The notes beneath the pieces are model-generated. The model worked only from the letters and a program-made list of their open reading frames with translations. It was not told the DNA's origin and did no database searches. Positions 24,066-25,598 of a stretch of 25,598 nucleotides of DNA are shown here, piece after piece. The stretch is from assembly GCA_913030785.1 (NCBI GenBank), contig CAJWER010000009.1:1-25598 (forward strand), given 5' to 3'. The position numbers and the translations under genes are program-made. Every line of letters begins with the position of its first letter. The first letter of the stretch is position 1. The stretch is from an uncultured Chloroflexota bacterium. Its GTDB lineage: Bacteria > Chloroflexota > Dehalococcoidia > Lucifugimonadales > CAJWER01.

Positions 24066-25598
24066 ATGGCTACGAAACAGGCAGATCAAGAGCTGATCGA
24101 CCTCCGGTTCCGAATTCGTCACTCCACGGCCCACGTGATGGCCGACGTCGTGACCACCCTCTTCCCCGACGCTAAGCTGGCCATCGGGCCGCCCACGGAC
24201 GACGGCTTCTACTACGACTTCGATATCGCCGAGCCCATCTCGGACGATCACCTGAAGCGTATCGAGAAGGCGATGAAGCACGTCATCAAGCGCAACCACA
24301 AGTTCGAGCTGCAGGAGTACCCCCGCCAGGAAGCCATAGCCAACGCCTCCGACGAGCCGATGAAGCTGGAGATCATAGAAGGCATACCCGAAGACGAGTC
24401 GATCACGACCTACAAACACGGCGAGTTCGAGGACCTGTGTCGTGGTCCCCACGTGGAGTCGACGGGCAAGATCCCCGCCTTCAAGCTGCTAAGCGTCGCA
24501 GGAGCGTACTGGCGCGGCGACGAAAAGCGCCCCATGCTCCAGCGCATCTACGGCACTGCCTTCGAGTCCAGGGAGGCCCTGGACGAGCATCTGCACAACC
24601 TCGAAGAGGCCCGGCGTCGCGACCACCGTCTCCTAGGCCGCGAACTCGATCTGTTCTCCGTCCACGACGAGACGGGTCCTGGACTCATCGTCTGGCACCC
24701 GAAGGGTTCTCGCATTCGAGGGCTCGCCGAGGACTTCTGGAAGCAAGAGCACTACGCCTGGGGCTACGACCTGGTGTACACGCCCCACATCGGGCGCTCG
24801 ACGCTCTGGGAGACCAGCGGCCACCTCGAGTTCTTCAAAGAGAACATGTACGCCCCCATGGACATGGACGGCCAGGACTACTATCTCAAGCCGATGAACT
24901 GCCCGTTCCACATCATGTACTACACGACGGCGCTGCGCAGCTACCGCGACCTGCCCATGAGGATCGGCGAGCTGGGCTCGGTATACCGCTACGAACGAGG
25001 CGGCGTGCTCCACGGCCTCATGCGCGTCCGCGGCATGACCCAGGACGATGCCCACATCTTCTGTCGGCCGGACCAGGTCGAGGACGAGGTAAACGGCGTC
25101 CTCGACCTCACGTTCCACCTGCTGAGTAGCTTCGGATTTACGGAGTACGAGGTGATGCTCTCCACACGCCCCGAAAAGGCCGTGGGCGATCCGGAGCAGT
25201 GGGAGCTGGCGACCGCGTCGCTGCGCTCGACGTTGGAGGCGCGGGGTATCGAATACGGAGTGGATGAGGGCGGCGGAGCCTTCTACGGCCCCAAGATCGA
25301 CATTCACATCCGCGACGCCATCGGACGAATGTGGCAGTGCACGACGGTGCAGTTCGACTTCAACCTGCCCGAGCGGTTCGGACTCACCTATATCGGCGAG
25401 GACGGAAAAGAGCACCAGCCGTACATGGTCCACCGGGCGCTCCTGGGCTCCATGGAGCGCTTCATGGGCATCCTCATCGAGCACTACGGCGGGGCATTCC
25501 CGACCTGGCTCGCCCCTGTGCAGGCCGAGATCATACCTATCGCGGAGCGGCACAACGAGTACGCCCGGAAGGTCGGCCAGGCGCTAACCGAAGCCGGT
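24066..25598 (+). CDS. thrS: Threonyl-tRNA synthetase without TGS domain (cut by window edge)
   Basis: The first 511 codons are present. The protein starts almost directly at the editing domain: RHSTAHVMAD (H19, H23) and LCRGPHVEST (C125, H129) are the HxxxH..CxxxH editing-site pattern. The N-terminal TGS domain of about 60 residues found in E. coli ThrRS is missing. The catalytic core is complete: MNCPFH (C279), motif 2 YRYERGGVLHGLMRVRG, DDAHIF (H330) and VHRAL (H456), which supply the zinc ligands. The window ends in the anticodon-binding domain (APVQAEIIPIAERHNEYA). It attaches threonine to tRNA-Thr and hydrolyses mischarged Ser-tRNA. ATG 24066 has AGGAAGG about ten bases upstream. Confidence 0.96.
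   Translation, partial: MATKQADQELIDLRFRIRHSTAHVMADVVTTLFPDAKLAIGPPTDDGFYYDFDIAEPISDDHLKRIEKAMKHVIKRNHKFELQEYPRQEAIANASDEPMKLEIIEGIPEDESITTYKHGEFEDLCRGPHVESTGKIPAFKLLSVAGAYWRGDEKRPMLQRIYGTAFESREALDEHLHNLEEARRRDHRLLGRELDLFSVHDETGPGLIVWHPKGSRIRGLAEDFWKQEHYAWGYDLVYTPHIGRSTLWETSGHLEFFKENMYAPMDMDGQDYYLKPMNCPFHIMYYTTALRSYRDLPMRIGELGSVYRYERGGVLHGLMRVRGMTQDDAHIFCRPDQVEDEVNGVLDLTFHLLSSFGFTEYEVMLSTRPEKAVGDPEQWELATASLRSTLEARGIEYGVDEGGGAFYGPKIDIHIRDAIGRMWQCTTVQFDFNLPERFGLTYIGEDGKEHQPYMVHRALLGSMERFMGILIEHYGGAFPTWLAPVQAEIIPIAERHNEYARKVGQALTEAG

Overview
The window looks like a bacterial chromosome fragment of about 60% G+C, most likely a Chloroflexota of the Dehalococcoidia/SAR202 kind. This assignment is inference. 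It rests on an HspR-type regulator next to dnaK, an F420-NADP reductase, a threonyl-tRNA synthetase without its TGS domain, an EF-G-2-like paralogue, a DUF1800 protein beside an NHL-repeat protein, and many small zinc-ribbon proteins. No rRNA, tRNA, CRISPR array, transposase or prophage gene was found.

Layout. 1-1824 (-): N-terminal part of the glutamate synthase large subunit, running off the left edge. 2210-4804 (+): mutS. 4807-7083 (-): a 52-residue zinc-ribbon protein, a MetF-like methylenetetrahydrofolate reductase and a two-site zinc-ribbon protein. 7680-10168 (+): etfB, etfA and a conserved-looking unknown gene behind a good sigma70-type promoter. 10246-12297 (-): EF-G-2-like GTPase. 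12613-12705 (-): a 30-residue two-CxxC microprotein. 12884-17013 (+): an unknown acidic protein, F420 reductase (npdG), a membrane-anchored HEATH metallopeptidase and an AcuC-type deacetylase. 17265-20377 (-): hspR-grpE-dnaK operon with its own promoter, a HAIR-like operator and a strong terminator; dnaJ is absent. 20574-23743 (+): a second 60-residue zinc-ribbon protein with a perfect terminator, a DUF1800 protein and an NHL beta-propeller. 24066-end (+): thrS, cut by the right edge.

The most unusual content is intergenic. A family of roughly 80-150 bp elements recurs in spacers. Four well-preserved copies lie directly upstream of npdG, acuC, the DUF1800 gene and the NHL gene, and a fifth sits in tandem with the npdG copy. 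Each full copy has a GGGGC/GCCCC hairpin, then a TGAGGG/CCCTCA hairpin, then a pyrimidine-rich tail. The closing pair of the second hairpin changes from C-G to G-C between copies, which argues for selection on RNA structure. Degenerate or partial copies lie near mutS, EF-G, the etf cluster and the acuC-dnaK junction. A second repeat class, with a CCTGAGC..AGTCGAAGG core or a long TCATTCTGA inverted repeat, resembles REP-type elements.

Functionally the window mixes housekeeping genes (mismatch repair, nitrogen assimilation, one-carbon metabolism, translation, chaperones) with flavin and F420 redox genes. The genes do not form one pathway. The clearest regulatory unit is the heat-shock operon.
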